From: Takakia lepidozioides
Taxonomy: Eukaryota; Streptophyta; Takakiopsida; Takakiales; Takakiaceae
Direction: 5' to 3'
Assembly: GCA_030704615.1 (NCBI GenBank)
Contig: CM060731.1
Coordinates: 23,498,001 to 23,562,000 of the forward strand
Length of the DNA stretch: 64,000 nt
The first letter of the stretch is position 1. Every line of letters starts with the position of its first letter. Below, piece after piece: positions 22,857-36,014 of the stretch. Both the position numbers and the translations under genes were made by a program. The notes below the pieces were generated by a model. That model was not told the origin of the DNA. It ran no database searches and saw only the letters and a list, made by a program, of their open reading frames with translations.

Positions 22857-24477
22857 ATGGCGCCCTTCCTTCACAAAGCCTTCAATTCGGCAACCCATCG
22901 CCCAGGTCAAGGCCCTAGATTTGCGGATCCTCGCAGACTCCATCCGTCAACGGGGACAGGTTTCTTCATTGCGCATCAAACCCATTCCATGGGCCTCATT
23001 GCGCACAGTTATTCTCAGGCAAACCGTCCCCCACCTCAGTTCGCTCCAGGCCCTCCCCTGAGGCCCCCCATTCACAATGTTGTTGCAGGGATCTCTTCCG
23101 GGCCCCACTCAGAATCCCGCAGCCCGCCCACGGATCTCTCGGAAGATTCCCCTTCAGACTCCATTGCCTTGCAGTCTGCAATCGCTAGGGACCACCCACT
23201 CGTCCCAGTGGAGCTCGACCAGATTGACTCAGATGCAGCTCAATATGAGAACAACGGTATCCTTCTTCATTTCCCAGGCAAGAAGGTGACTAGAAACCAA
23301 GCGCGAGACTGGGCTAATCGTCATCTGGGAGCAACAGGTGACTTGCTTCATCACTTTTGTCATGCAAGGGGCCGTGGATTCTTCTCCATTCTTTTTTATT
23401 CCAAAGAGGCAGCGGACAAAGCCCGAGCGTTCAATCCTCATCTGCATGGGCTTAACGTCAATATTTTCCCATGGTCCAAACAGGAATGGCAAGATATGGA
23501 GCCCAATGATCATATTGTTGCCTTACATTCCTGACCAATACCTCTTGAGCCTACCGGCTGTAGGCAATTATTTTGGTGTTTTTTTGGGATGTCTGGCGGT
23601 CTTTGACAAAGATTCATACACTGCCTCCCTGCGACAGCACCCAGCATGGAGAGGGGCTACCATTTCATCAAAGGCGAATGAAAACGGATTTCCTAAGATA
23701 GTGGTGTTAATGCCCAACGATCAGGAACTTCCAGAATTCATCAGGCTGCCAATTGACAATCAAGGCAATTATTTCTATGTGAAAGTGTCTGAGGACACGG
23801 TAGCTTCAGTATGTTATTATTGTGGAAAATCTGGGCACCTCAAGGCAGGTTGCCCCAGGCTGAAAAGAAGAAGAATGAACAACCCACAGGCTGGGCACGG
23901 AAGTACCGAAATTATTCAAAATTCAGCTCCTACCACAGATCCCCACCCAGGAATTCCAATCAATCACAAGGAGTCCTCTCTATGTCACCCACTCTCGCTA
24001 AAGAAAGTTGACCAGAGGCATGCCATTGATCGGAGCAACCATGCCTGGGATGGTGCAGTCAATCAGATTTCTATCTCCCCGCCAACAAAGAAAAGAAGGC
24101 AAATTGAGGACCTTATGGTCATTGAGGCCTCCTCTGCACCAGCTTCCAAATCCCACAGAGGCAAGGGCCCCATCATCTCAGAACTCCAAGCTGCAAGCAT
24201 CCAAGGCTCCTCTTCTTCGGATATCCTCAAAGCCCACCTTCCAGCAACACTTCCTTCAATGCCCACTCCCATTCCAATCCCAGGGATTATCAGTTGGGAG
24301 ATGGAACAGGCCAAGAACAAAGGGAAAGCATGTCCCAACATCATCACCAGGCACCCAGTGGAGCAGGCACATACACCACTTCGTCGCCCCTCACCGCTGG
24401 CACATAACCCTACAATTGCCAAAATCTGCGCCACTCTGGGAACATTTCCTTCGCTCTCTCTCAATGGCTGTTCGTAG
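22857..24477 (+). pseudogene. LINE ORF1 (RNA-binding, CCHC knuckle), frameshifted
   Basis: Starts at ATG 22857 (MAPFLHKAFNS) with a proline/serine-rich N-terminus. It continues into the DUF4283-like region (ILLHFPGKKVTRNQARDW, then GRGFFSILFYSKEAADKA) and reaches a stop at 23532. From about 23490 the homologous sequence continues in another frame (WSPMIILLPYIPDQYLLSLP) through a CCHC knuckle CYYCGKSGHLKAGCP (about 23815-23857), basic and serine-rich sequence, to a TAG at 24475. The same frame is open beyond it to 25581, so ORF1 may have been longer. The fragment at 57660-57768 preserves the join without a shift and shows that 11 bases are missing here. ORF1 proteins coat LINE RNA as nucleic-acid chaperones. 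Confidence 0.8.
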
Positions 24478-25570
24478 CTAATCATCAAGGAAGATCCAGT
24501 CGGCACTTGTCTTACCCCGACGATTTTCAGAAAGAAACAAAATCTAGCTTTCAGGGTCACTGCCAGGGACAATATGCACTTTGACTCAATATGGATCTCG
24601 GTGCAGGACATCCACTCATTCATATCTAAGAGCCCCATGGACAGCTCCCCTATCCCTACCCTCTGCAACAAGATTCAGACCTATCTCAACTCCAACCTCC
24701 CTCTCTACTCTCTTTTCTCTCACTCTTTAGTCACTTGGGGCTCCTACGTAGAGGCCTTCCCTGGGCTTTGTCAAGATCTGTCTCCAAATACCAATATTTT
24801 GGCTCTCATGGATGAAAACCAGCTTCTTCAAACTGGAACCACTCTACCAGGAGTATGGGCAGAGGCTGACCACTTTGAAGGTCCTTACACTCCAAGCAAG
24901 GTCTTAACCAGGTCCAAAGATACCTTAAACCCCATCTACGTCCCCATGGGCTCTTGGTCGACCTCAAGCTCTTCCGACCTCCAGATCTCGCAATTCTTCA
25001 CGCAGCAGTCGCCAGAAGTCTCTCAACAGCACGTCGGGCCCCTCCACCCAGTCACAACTCTACTGCCTTCCCCGACACTAGCTCCCCTCTTTTCTCCATC
25101 CTTCCCTGTAAGTCACCCACTCCACACTCAATCTATTCCCCTGCTTTTCTTTTCGTTCTTTTCTGACAAGGTATGCAATATCCTATGTCTCTCGCCTGAG
25201 TCACTCCCCTCTATCCCAGGAGGCAACAAGTGGAAATTACTACCCTCATCCGCTTACCCACTGCCTCCTTTTCACCTCTCCAAACTTCTAAATTTGCCTA
25301 CCACCCCCCAGCCCACCATAGTTTCCATTAAAACCTCCTTTCAAGATTCCAACAGATTTATCCTTCTTGACGACGCATGCAACCCTCTACCTAGTCCGCC
25401 AAGCACACAAGTCATATTCATCCACCTCAAGGACCCCATCCGTGTGGAACCCCCAAGGCTCCACTGGTGTCCCTCCCCAAAGCCCACAGACAAACGTACT
25501 AAATTTCGATTCTTTGCTTCACCCAGGCCATCAATTGAGTCTCATCCCCTCAGCCTGTCTCCATCCCGCG

Positions 25571-28500
25571 ATGCAGGTTAGCATGTCTTCCTGGAACATT
25601 AGGGGCCTGGGTTTTGACCACATGGCCCTCAAAAAAGTCAGGCTCTCAGCCTGGCTAGCACCTCTCATCACTACTCAGGCTATTGTCTTTCTCCAAGAAC
25701 ACAAACTCTGTGACAGGAAAATTCTAAAGCTCACCAATCAGCTTTGGCCTAAAGCTTCGGCTCTGTGGAAACCCTCTATTGAAGGAACTAGAGAAGGGAC
25801 CGCAATCCTTCTGTCCCCTTCCATCCACCAATTTCTCATCAAAGATGAGATCTGGGAACCAGGGAGAGCACAATTATGCTCCCTAAGGTCCCCCAATGAC
25901 ACTGAGCGTACATGTTTTATCAACATTTATGCGCCAAACGATTCTTCTCTCAGAGCGGATCTCTGGGCCAAGATAAACCTCCGGATGGCGTTTCACAGTG
26001 ACATCTGCAGATGGATTGTGGCAGGTGATTTCAACATGGTAGAAAAGGAATCTGACAGGATGGGGAGTACTGCAACTCACCTAAGCCCTGAAGAAGACCT
26101 CTACTGGCAGTCTCTAATCCAGTCTCACAGCTTGGCAAAATTAGAAGGACCCCCCAACGACCCGTTGGGAGCTAACCCCTTCTTCACCTAGACCAACAAC
26201 AGAGATATTAATGATCTCTGCATGGCAAGGCTTGATAGATTCTACTCCTCTATTTCCCTTTCCCCGGCTACCCGATTATGCCCTCAGGATCCTATTCCCC
26301 AAGGTTTTGATCATGCACGAGTGTTTGCATCCCTCACTCTACCCAATTCCCACCCTAGAGGTAGAGGGATCTATAGCTCCCACCTTCGAATCTCTTCCTT
26401 CATTGATGGCCTTAAGACAGCCTGGCTCTCCGCTGCAAACCACAACCCTTGCCTGATCCAAAGATTCCAAGCCAAACTTGTTGCCACTTGCAAAGTCAGT
26501 CAAGACCTCAGCCGGGCCATTGCAGAGGCACAGAAGAGGAAAGCACGGGCCCTCCAAAAATGCCTGGGTATCTGCCAAAGGAGAATTGAATCTCAATCCT
26601 GCGACGCACACACGTTTCAGTCATACCTGGAAGCTCGACATAACCTGGACTGCTACCACATAGAGCAAGAAAACAAAATGAAAATGCAGGCAGGGATCAA
26701 TTGGTCAACCAAGGGTGAAAAAATGAACAAATACTTCTTCCAAAACGTGAAGCTCCGTAGATCCACTCAGCCTATCTCCCAGCTCTACACGGATCTCCCT
26801 GATAACACTTCTTCCAACCCCAGGCAAATGTGCGCGTCTGCTTTCAATCACTTCTCTTCCCTATTTCAGGCAGACTTAAAGGATCATGACTACCCAAACA
26901 GGCTTGCTGCTTGCCTTCAAACCATCCCCACAACTCTGAAGGCAGAGGAAGCGCTCGATCTAGAGGCTAGTATTAGAGGATGCCCTTAAAGCCCTGAACA
27001 ACAACAAAGCCCCTGGGATCGACGGTATGCCAGTAGAGTTCTTCAAATCTCTCTGATCGACCATCTCCAAGGACTTCTGCGAAATGGCCAATGGCATTAA
27101 GGCCCAAGGCTTTATGCCTGACTCCATGACTCAGGGGGTAATAACACTGCTATTCAAGAAAGGTGACAGAGCTAACCTTTCCAACTACAAGCCCATCACC
27201 TTGCTCAATGTCGCTTACAAAATCATTGCCAAGGCCCTCGAGCCCCTTCTCCCTTCAATGATCAGGTCTGGTCAGGTAGGCTATGTGAAGGGAAGATACA
27301 TCCACAACATCCTCATGGCTCAAGAGGCTAACCATTATGCAAGCAAATCTGGCCAGGCACTTGTCCTCTGGGTCCTGGATTTTGAAAATGCCTTCGACAA
27401 GGTAGATTGGTCTTTTCTCATGGCGGTCTTAAGGAAATCAGGCATCCCACTTGGCTTTCGCCAGTGGGTTCAGATTCTCCTTCAAGGAGCAACCAGCAGA
27501 GTCAGGATCAACGGGCATCTATCCAAGCCCTTCATGCTACAACGCTCGGTCAGACAGGGGTGCCCTCTGGCGCCCTTTCTCTTCCTTTTTGTAGCTGATA
27601 CCCTTGGTCACATGCTGGACAATAACACTCAAGTGAGAGGCCTCTACCTGCAGAACCCAAGAAATAACCACCACAAACAGGTTAAGGATTCCATGTTTGT
27701 AGATGACACATTTCTGCTGCTTCAAGCTGACGATCCTTCCCTATTTGCGACAGAAAATACACTCTCTCACTTCTACAGTGTCTCTGGATTTAGAGTTAAC
27801 TGGTCCAAAACCAAAGCCATGCTTCTCGGAGACATCTCTAAATCGGCCATAGGAGCCAACCCTACCTGGGGGCAACATCTAGGGCTTCAGTGGCTTAAAG
27901 AAGGTGAGCCCACCACGTTACTAGGGCACACTTTCAGTATCAACCTATCTGAAGAGCAGCGAATAGGACCCACAATTCAGAAGCTCAAACGCAACGTGGC
28001 CTATGGAGGTCCTGTCACTTATCTATCACTGGTAGGGCATTAGTTGCCAACCAAATCTTGCTGGTAGGGATCTGGTACTTTGCTTCAACTTGGAGTTATG
28101 GGTCGAAACTCATCAAGGAAATCAAAAGATTAATTAGGAACTTCATCTGGGGAGCGGAGACTTCCACCCAGAATAAAAGGCCCCAAGTATCCTGGGCCCA
28201 AATATGTCTTCCAAAAAAAATGGGAGGCCTAGGTGTTCTGGATCCAGAATTGCAAATCAAGGCTCTTTTAGGAAAATGGATCCCTAGATTCATAGGGCCG
28301 GAGGGAGGCTGGTGGAAGCTCATGGTCTCTTCCACCATTTCCTCCTCCTCTCCCTTGCAACGTGTCCTCTGGCCTACATCCAATCGCTGGCTGCTGCAAG
28401 GCTTCAACCACAAATCTCCAGGTTCCCCTCTTTGGTCTTCAATCTGGAAATCCTAGAATTCCCTCAGGCCATTCTTGAGGAAACAAGACCCTTCCACGTT

Positions 28501-29877
28501 CCAGGAAACACTAAGACAACACTTGTTCCCGAATGAACCGAACCCCTCTCTTCTGGAAATACAAGCAGCAAAGAAATGGGCAGCTTGGGAATCTAGGGGT
28601 ATCTCGACAGTCAAAAATCTATGGGTCAGCTCCCCCCAATCGCTACAGCAAGCTCTAGGGACCACCCGCCTTAGATCCGGGATTGCTCAAGTCATCCTCT
28701 CCATCCCAGACACCTGGAAATTGATTCTCAGAGCAGGGCAAGGTGATCTTCATCCTGGTCAATGGGTTATGCACAATCCTCCCTCTCTGCAAGTCTTCTA
28801 CGTTTCCGAGGTCTCTCAACAATGGTTCAAGGGTTTCTGCTTCACAGCGAATGACCTCTCAGGCCGTCTCTGTCTCTCCAGTCAGGACCTAGTCACAGTC
28901 CCTAATTTCAACACCACCCTGGTTCCTATTTGTCATTGGACCTCCCCATACAAAGTATTCAATCCTACTGCACCCAGAGGGATAAACACCCTTACTTGGC
29001 TTAGCAAGGGACCTTTCGTCTAATTTGGGAATTTTGGCATTTCTACCTTGCAACTTATTTTTTCGTTGCTTAGCATGCGAAGACCAAAATGGAAATGGGC
29101 TTTCCAGGGAGAGCTCCACCCCCTGTTCTCATACACTGCCAAGATGGGCTACAGAGCGATGCTCGGAGCAAGCCCTCGTATCTCAAAATGGGAAGGCAGA
29201 TGGGCTCATGAAAACTTCAATCAAGAGAACTGGAAGGGCATATGGGCAACCATCTGGGACAAGACAAAGCCAGCCAAAATTAGTGCATTCTTATGGCAAG
29301 TGGCAAACATGGTTCTCAAAGTGGGCCAGTTTCTGAACTACAAAGATGCGCTCTGTGTCACTGTTGCACAAACCAGACAATAGAAACACTGGAACATTGT
29401 CTTCTCTACTGTTTGGCACCAACAACCATCTGGCCAATGGTGCAAAGCTTCTATAGCTCTTGGGATGCATTTCACTTTGGATCCATGGCAATCTTACTTA
29501 ACTATTGCAAAAGCCAAAAATCCAAAGCCGCTGACTGCCCTGTCTTTGAGTCTCTTAGAAGCTCGGTACTTTGGAACATATGGAAATGTCGATGTGCCTG
29601 GGCAATCAACAATGAGAACACCTCTGCATCAGCAATATTATCTCTGGTTTTCTTTGATCTGTTGATTGCTGCTAAAAAAGCTTGGGCCTCACTGTGTGCA
29701 GAAGCTGCCAAGAAACCTCAGCGTCTGCCTACCCTCATCTCTGTCTTCCGCGCCAATTGGGGCAAGGATGGGATCCTTTGTCGCTGCTCTGATGACCTCA
29801 CCTGTGTATGGGCAGACAAACTCCCCTGTTGTTGGGAGGGACACAGAGGTCTCCTCTTCGGCCTCCCCGGAATTTGA
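25571..29877 (+). pseudogene. LINE ORF2: endonuclease, reverse transcriptase, zf-RVT
   Basis: The endonuclease begins at ATG 25571 with SSWNIRGLG, then FLQEHK, NIYAPND and GDFNMVEKESDRMGS, the catalytic blocks of an AP-like nuclease. A TAG at 26189 replaces the Trp of the FTWTNNR block. The linker runs to 26989. RT motifs follow a frame change: NNNKAPGIDGMP, LLFKKGDRANLSNYKPITLL, VLDFENAFDKVDW, RQGCPLAPFLF and the active-site box MFVDDTFLLL near 27690-27720. The thumb and connection lie at 28058-29023. The C-terminus carries zf-RVT (WATIWDKTKPAKISAFLW, then CALCHCC...LEHCLLYC) at about 29240-29430. The protein nicks target DNA and primes reverse transcription on it. At least three stops and three frame changes disable it. 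Confidence 0.8.
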
Positions 29878-30534
29878 AAGATCCGAAATCAACTGGAAAC
29901 ATGCCCGTTCGTCTTCTGCAATGCGGCTCCACTTCCATTGGTAGCTTCTCGATTCATTCTGCCTCGGCTGCCTCTCTCCACCCCCCTGATCAGCTCCACC
30001 GTCCGCCCCGTTCCACTTCACAATCTCCACAACGTTCCGTTTCGTGGCCTACCCTACCCTCTCGACTCCCTATCTATACTCAGTTTTTCCTTTATTTTAA
30101 CCCTAGTCAGGCACTTGTGCAAGGCTCTTTTTTTGGCTTGTTCTTCTTTGCATGCATAAGAGAGCAGTGTATGCGCTTTAGCACTGCTTGGTCTTGGACT
30201 GAAAGATTTACTGGCACTATCTAGTAGTCCCCCATTCGGCAGAACGACTCAGTCTTTGTCTTCTGTCACAGTTTTTCCAGGGGGTTCACACACCCTCCCC
30301 TGGGCTTGTAAAGCCAATTATTTTAGGCAGCACGCCGGTAGAGCACTCGTTCTTCTTACGGAATATCCGGGAAGCATCCTCATGACGAACTTCAGTTATC
30401 ATGCATGGCTCTCATGCGATATGCCTTATGGCAGCCTCAAGGGTTTTAATTTTTTTTCCCTTCAATAATTCAGCAATAAAGTTACCAAACAGGGCCATGT
30501 CCCCTGTTCTTATAAAAATAAAATAAAAATAAAA

Positions 30535-31117
30535 GTTGCTTTTTCAAATGTGCTTCGATCAACGGGGTTACACGGTAGTTAGATGAACAGTTGAGGATAT
30601 AGTGGCCCATTTGACCTCCGGTAAAAACTAAATACGTCTGTTGTGCACCTCTAATAAGGGAGGTCCTCTCTGTATACCCAAAGGTTTTGGGTCCTGGTAT
30701 ACATGGGTATTCTGGTGGACGATCCCACGTAGGTGAGGACTGCAGCTCGCAGGTGGGTTGGGTCGAGACAGCAGTGTCGCACAGGAAGGAAGGTTAAGAT
30801 CATGAAGGTAATGTTACGTCTGCTTGGTTCCGCAAGTTACCGAAGGTTACTTGCCAAGTTTGCGAATGTGGGGTTTAAGAATTGTATATGCTGGTGAGAT
30901 AGGATTTTCGAGTTGCTTATGGCTTTAGATCTTGAACTGAGAAAACCCTCTGTGGACTACGAGTGTATTGTTTCGGTAGAATTTCTTATCATAGTCTTAT
31001 CAAATCACGAGCTCATTCCCTGCATCGAGGAGTTACACCTGAGTTAAAAGATCCAAGATTTGAACCATAGAAGTTTTGAGGCCAACTGTTCTTGGTTTGG
31101 AATTTAGGTCTGGGTTG
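30535..31117. other. Probable promoter and 5' leader of DBR1
   Basis: No open frame of note. It lies between the LINE tail and the DBR1 start codon and is the likely promoter/5' UTR region, but no TATA box, initiator or leader intron can be placed with confidence. Confidence 0.35.
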
Positions 31118-34100
31118 ATGATGGATCTGTCACAGATTGCAGTGGAAGGGTGTGCTCATGGTGATCTTGACAACATATATGCTACGCTACAGCACTTGGA
31201 GCGGATTGAGAAGATCAAGATTGACCTCCTCATTTGCTGTGGTGATTTCCAGGTCTGTCTGTCTTGTTGCAGCACGTACTAGAAGACCAATTCTGTCTGG
31301 CTCTCCCACAACTTTTTGTTTATGTTATGAGGGGCAGATATAGATTAGCCAGCATTGTTGCTTTTCTTTCCCTTTCATATATTTGGACCTCAATTAACAG
31401 CTCCTATACACAGAGACAGAGAGATATACTTGTGTTGTAAGCATTGGCTGTGAGTGGAGGCCTGCTCACTATGGGACACTAATCCTTACTGTGCCAGTCA
31501 TGGAGTCGACGAACTCCTTAGGAAAATCCAGTGGGAAATTGCTGTAGTGCTTGCGTACAGCTGACAAGAATCCAGTTAGAGGGGATTGAGTAGCCTGTTG
31601 TTTCTTACTTCATTTCGTAGCCAGGACTTTTGTTGATGCGGACACTGTTGATCTTTGTTCAGGCTTTGAGAAATGAGGATGATTTGGAGTCACTTGCATG
31701 TCCTGTCAAGTATCGCGCAATGGGCAGCTTCTGGAGGTACTACTCAGGCGAAGAGAAGGCCCCTGTCCCCACCCTCTTTATTGGAGGGAATCATGAGGCA
31801 TCCAACTATCTATGGGAATTGTAAGTAACAGTTAAACCATCCCCATCTGTGTATCTCACATCCATGAAGGGAATTGTGGAATGACCTTTGTAGCTCATCA
31901 ACAAGCTAAGCATGTACCCCACAAGTGTATTTAGCCCCATGACACTAGCATAATTCATTTTTATTGGAAAAGCCTTTGTGCTTGGAGTTGGAAACTAATC
32001 ATTTGACCATATGTATATCTAAGTTCCTCTACTTATGATTGGAGGAAGTATTTCCAAGCAGGCTGAAGCAAGCCTCTTTTTAAAAGAGCCCACCCCCGAA
32101 AGGGGGCAGTAGCCGCAAGGTGAAGTGGCTTTTTTTTTAACTCTTTTTCTTATCTCTCTCTCTGGAGGAAGTATTGGTTTGTCCAGTGTTGGTTCCTGAC
32201 CTTCAATTGTCAAATTGTTATTAACTGGATTGCATTGTAATTCTACCATGCACTAAGTGGGACGTTTTGAACTGGGTGCATGGGCTAGGTCAGATATTAC
32301 GGAGGGTTTGTAGCACCCAATATCTACTTTTTGGGCTTTGCTGGAGTTGTTCAGTTTGGAGGCGTACGCATTGCTGGATTGTCAGGCATTTTCAAGGACC
32401 ACGATTACAGAAAAGGCAGGTCAACAGTTTCACGGTATCAGCGTACTAGTAAAGGATGCTGGATCATCCCTTTCAGCAGCTCTTTGCTCCAGTTCCTTTC
32501 AAGATAGTGTTGTTAGCCTTGTAAGAAGCAGCAGCAAAATTCTACTCTGTTGCTCAGCTTTAGGTCCTTCGCTCGGTGTGTTGTTCTGGTTGTCGTTCTG
32601 TTCTAGTCATCTAGCCAACCAATTGAGCACTAGATTATGTCTTCCTTATTCTCTCTGCCACTGATACAGAGGTGTTGCCATTTTCTCAGCTCGTATCTAT
32701 CTCATTATTAGTGCCCCCCTCTTTGTTTGTCCCATTAATTATGTTTGTTGGGCCTCACTACTCTTTTGCCACCCAGTGGGCACTTCAAAGAGGACGGGAT
32801 GCTAAGTGTAATAAGGTCTCCCTGGTCTGTCGTTGAGTTCTGCAATTTGGAGGCCTTGGCTTGGACTCTACACGCTATAGTCGTTGGGTTGGCCACAGAG
32901 TCACCGTGCCTTTCACGTGCGCTAGTGTGGTCTGGGGGGGGGCATCGTCCACATTTGGGCAAGGCAATGAGAGGCAGACCCATCACTGTTGGATAGATGA
33001 CAATGGAAGGAATGTTCTTTCACTGCCATGTGAATTATATATTGAAAAGTCTGTTTTTGTTTCTCAAAGCAGGGCATTTTGAGCAGGCCCCATATAATGC
33101 CAGCGATATTCGATCCATCTATCACGTGAGGGAGTATGATGTGCTCAAGCTTTTGCAATTGGAAAATTCAGTGGATATCTTTCTCTCTCATGATTGGCCA
33201 CGTGGCATCACACAATATGGCAACGTTCAGCAATTACTGCAGCAGAAGCCTTATTTCCAAAAAGAGGTACTTGCTTTGTAAGGACATGTGTGCATTCGTT
33301 GTCTTTCCTTTTCCTTCCCCAGTTCCCCCTGAGTGGTCAATAAGTACATATGTTCCCAGGTCCGTCCTGAGAGGAGCTATTTCGTCAGTTGTATTGGCAT
33401 TCAGGATGTCTCCTAAATACTTGAATAGATTGGATAGCAGGGGTTAAAGATTCAATTGTACATGATGCTGGGGTTGACCTAAAGCAACAGCTCCCCTCAA
33501 ACCAGTCTGGCTTGTTGGTGGGGACTGAGAATGGTTTTTGCAGCTAGAACTCATCTGCTAAGAGTTTGACCCAGATTTGTACAATGGAGAAAGTTTCTAG
33601 TACATCTCTGGCAAGACCTTATAGGTTGTGAGATATACTTGAAAGTCATTTGTAAATTGAAATTTATTGCTGTTAGTTGGTTGCCTGTATTGGACTAGGT
33701 CAACCTTTAGCTTGTTACGCTGGCAGGTGGAGCAAAATGAGTTAGGGAGCAAGCCTGGTGAGCAGCTGCTGCAAAAATTGAAGCCCTCATATTGGTTCTC
33801 TGCTCATCTTCACGTCAAATTTGCAGCCCTCGTAAATCATGGGAACCGCGCCACTAAGTTTCTTGCTCTGGACAAGTGCCTCCCAAGCCGCAACTTTCTT
33901 CAGGTGTTACCTTGAATACCTTGCCTTGTCCGTTACATATGCAGCTATCTCAACTAGTATATTATTTTCATGGTGCTTTCTACAGTTTGCTCCGCAGAAA
34001 CTTCATCTTTCTTTCTCTCTTTTGGGTTCTCTTGCAATTCTTCTGTGTCCCATAGGTCCTCTGGATCTTCTGTGGATCGAAAAGATTTGTGTCCTCTTTG

Positions 34101-35529
34101 TCTCCTTCCCACCCCAATGCAGTCTATAATGGGCTTCTGACTTTAAATCGATCTTATTGGGTAGATGAGAAAGACTTATTGTTCCTTGGAAGTCCTTAAA
34201 AGTTTCTTTTCTAGCAGAGTCTGCCAACCTGTGCTAATTTTTTGACGCGTTGTCAGGTGATTGATGTACCAGCAGCTGCTAAATCACTGGAGTTCACATA
34301 TGATGAGGAATGGCTGGCCATCACCAGGGCATATCAGCCATTCTTACCCTTGAGCAGAAGGCCTGCTCAGTTGCCGTATGTTACAATCGCTTTGTCTGTT
34401 ATTTCTCATGGAGTTTACCTTCCTCATGTTCCTGAAGGATCCCCTACTTCAAGGTTACAATTGAGAGTCATGCACAAGCCCTCTATCAGTCCCAAACATC
34501 CTCAATTGCAAAGTCAACAAATGAGACTCTCCTCTAACTGAGTTGCATCAGAACAAGGCCAAAATGCTAAAGATGAGTTCAGTGCTTGGTGCTAGTTATT
34601 CTATGCTGTGCTTTTTCCTTGTATCCATCTTATTTGGGGAGAGGGTCGGGGGTGGGTTTTCACAATCTGAGAAACTTACGAATCTGGAGGGCAACTTGCA
34701 TTGCAGGAGGGAACCTGTGCATTTGGAGACACACCGGCAGTGGGTGCAGAAGCAGTTGGCAGAGATGGGAGCCTCTATTCCATCACAGTTTACCATGACA
34801 GTGCCACCCTACAATCCACACCAACCAAGACGCAGTGGTAGTCAGCCCCAAGGTTGGCCCTCTTATTTCTCTACGGTGTCACTTTTTCCATATTTGTTGC
34901 AGGGTGCAGCATTCGTAGGTCCCTAAAATAAGGCGAAAACCCTGTAAGGAATTGGACAAATGAGAATTGATTCCACATCAATGATGTTCTTTGAAGCAAA
35001 AGCAAATTGACCTTTGTGGGTCTTGAAACAGCGCACATCCGAAACCCTCAGACGCAGGCATTCTTGCAGTTGCTGGAGCTATCCTATCTGCTGGATCACT
35101 CTCATCCAGTCCCCAATCAAGCTGCCATGCAACCATCAGTAGGTACATCTGGTACATGCTGAACCCTTTCTGTTTGCCTGCAGTCGTATTCAGTTTAAAT
35201 AACCAACAACTGATCCATGAAGTTTATGGTCAGGTTATGATGAGTTTGCTGACTAGATTTTACGCTGAAATGCAAGTTGGAAGTGTATTCATTGTTTCAA
35301 ATTGTAAATTGGAGTTCCTAACTTTGCGGACTGGATTGGTGTAGGCCAATCCATGGCAGACCCTGATGAGATTACCCTCAATGATGAGGGTTCAGAAGAC
35401 GAAGCCAATGATGAACTCGTGCCTGATGATATCGATGAGCTGGAAGCTGCTGCCCATCTGGATTTGAAAGACCCTGACGAAATCCCACTGGCAGAAAATG
35501 ACGAGGACTGGGATAGTGCAAACTCTTGA
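31118..35529 (+). CDS. DBR1: RNA lariat debranching enzyme, 9 exons
   Basis: Exons: 31118-31252, 31663-31820, 32294-32415, 33073-33266, 33727-33903, 34257-34375, 34707-34852, 35032-35142 and 35345-35529, giving about 448 residues in consistent phase. The metallophosphoesterase motifs are in order: [67 protein letters not shown] and [14 protein letters not shown], followed by [11 protein letters not shown] and the DBR1 C-terminal region (FRQWV-type [41 protein letters not shown]) and an acidic tail ending DEDWDSANS. It hydrolyses the 2'-5' bond of excised intron lariats in the nucleus. Eight introns of about 200-650 bases separate the exons; intron 3 must use a GC donor (AAAAG/GCAGGT at 32415) to keep frame. 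Two adjacent ATGs (31118, 31121) could start it. No damage was seen, so this looks like a working host gene. Confidence 0.92.
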
Positions 35530-35999
35530 TTTAAGAAGTTGGAGGTGAACTGGCTTAGCTTTAGAGAGTGAGTATACTGCAAACAATTTTGAGAAGCAGA
35601 GGGACACATGACAGAATGTAAGGATTGGTCTTTTGTTGCAAGATCGTCTTGCGATTGTTGAGAGGTCAGGGCAGGTGATGTGGAACAACACCTCTAGGGC
35701 TCAAAACAGTTCAATCTTAGGTTGTGCCAAGGACATTTTTTCAAAATGAAGAGAACTAGATCAACATTATTCTGCTGAGCTGTCAATTTGCATCTGTCGT
35801 CCCTCCTGGATGGGTCGGGAAAGATGGGTTGACGGAGTGTGTCTCTAAAAACATGTATGTTTGGATAAGACACCGACTTATGTTCTCCGCACATCTATTT
35901 GGTATGCATATATATAGTGGTTGTTACAACTTTGTCTGCATTATTAGTGAGTTGCAGTCTCCCAATATTCAGCAACATACTACAGGACTAAGTTCGTGT
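35530..35999. other. 3' flank of DBR1
   Basis: Presumed 3' UTR and intergenic DNA. No gene was supported. Confidence 0.4.
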
Positions 36000-36014
36000 G
36001 TCAAAAACCCAGTT

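Larger units (their letters stand above)
22857..30534 (+). mobile_element. L1-type LINE, nearly full length, inactivated
   Basis: The order is ORF1 (22857-24477, with extension), ORF2 (25571-29877) and a 3' UTR ending in an A-rich AAAAT-type tail at about 30505-30534. ORF2 has an apurinic-type endonuclease, L1-class reverse transcriptase and a zf-RVT C-terminus, with no RNase H. It is interrupted by in-frame stops (26189, 28454, 29021) and frame changes (near 26985, 28040, 29340), so this copy cannot move by itself. The length of 7.7 kb is that of a full plant L1. Target-site duplications were not found by eye. Confidence 0.85.

Noticed and set aside
24063-24671. Minus-strand frame of 202 codons within the LINE
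   Set aside because: It is antisense to ORF1 of the LINE and has no recognisable domain.
2514-35529. Functional clustering of pICln and DBR1, both in RNA processing
   Set aside because: They are about 26 kb apart with transposons and PPR genes between them; plant nuclear genes rarely cluster this way and nothing in the sequence links them.
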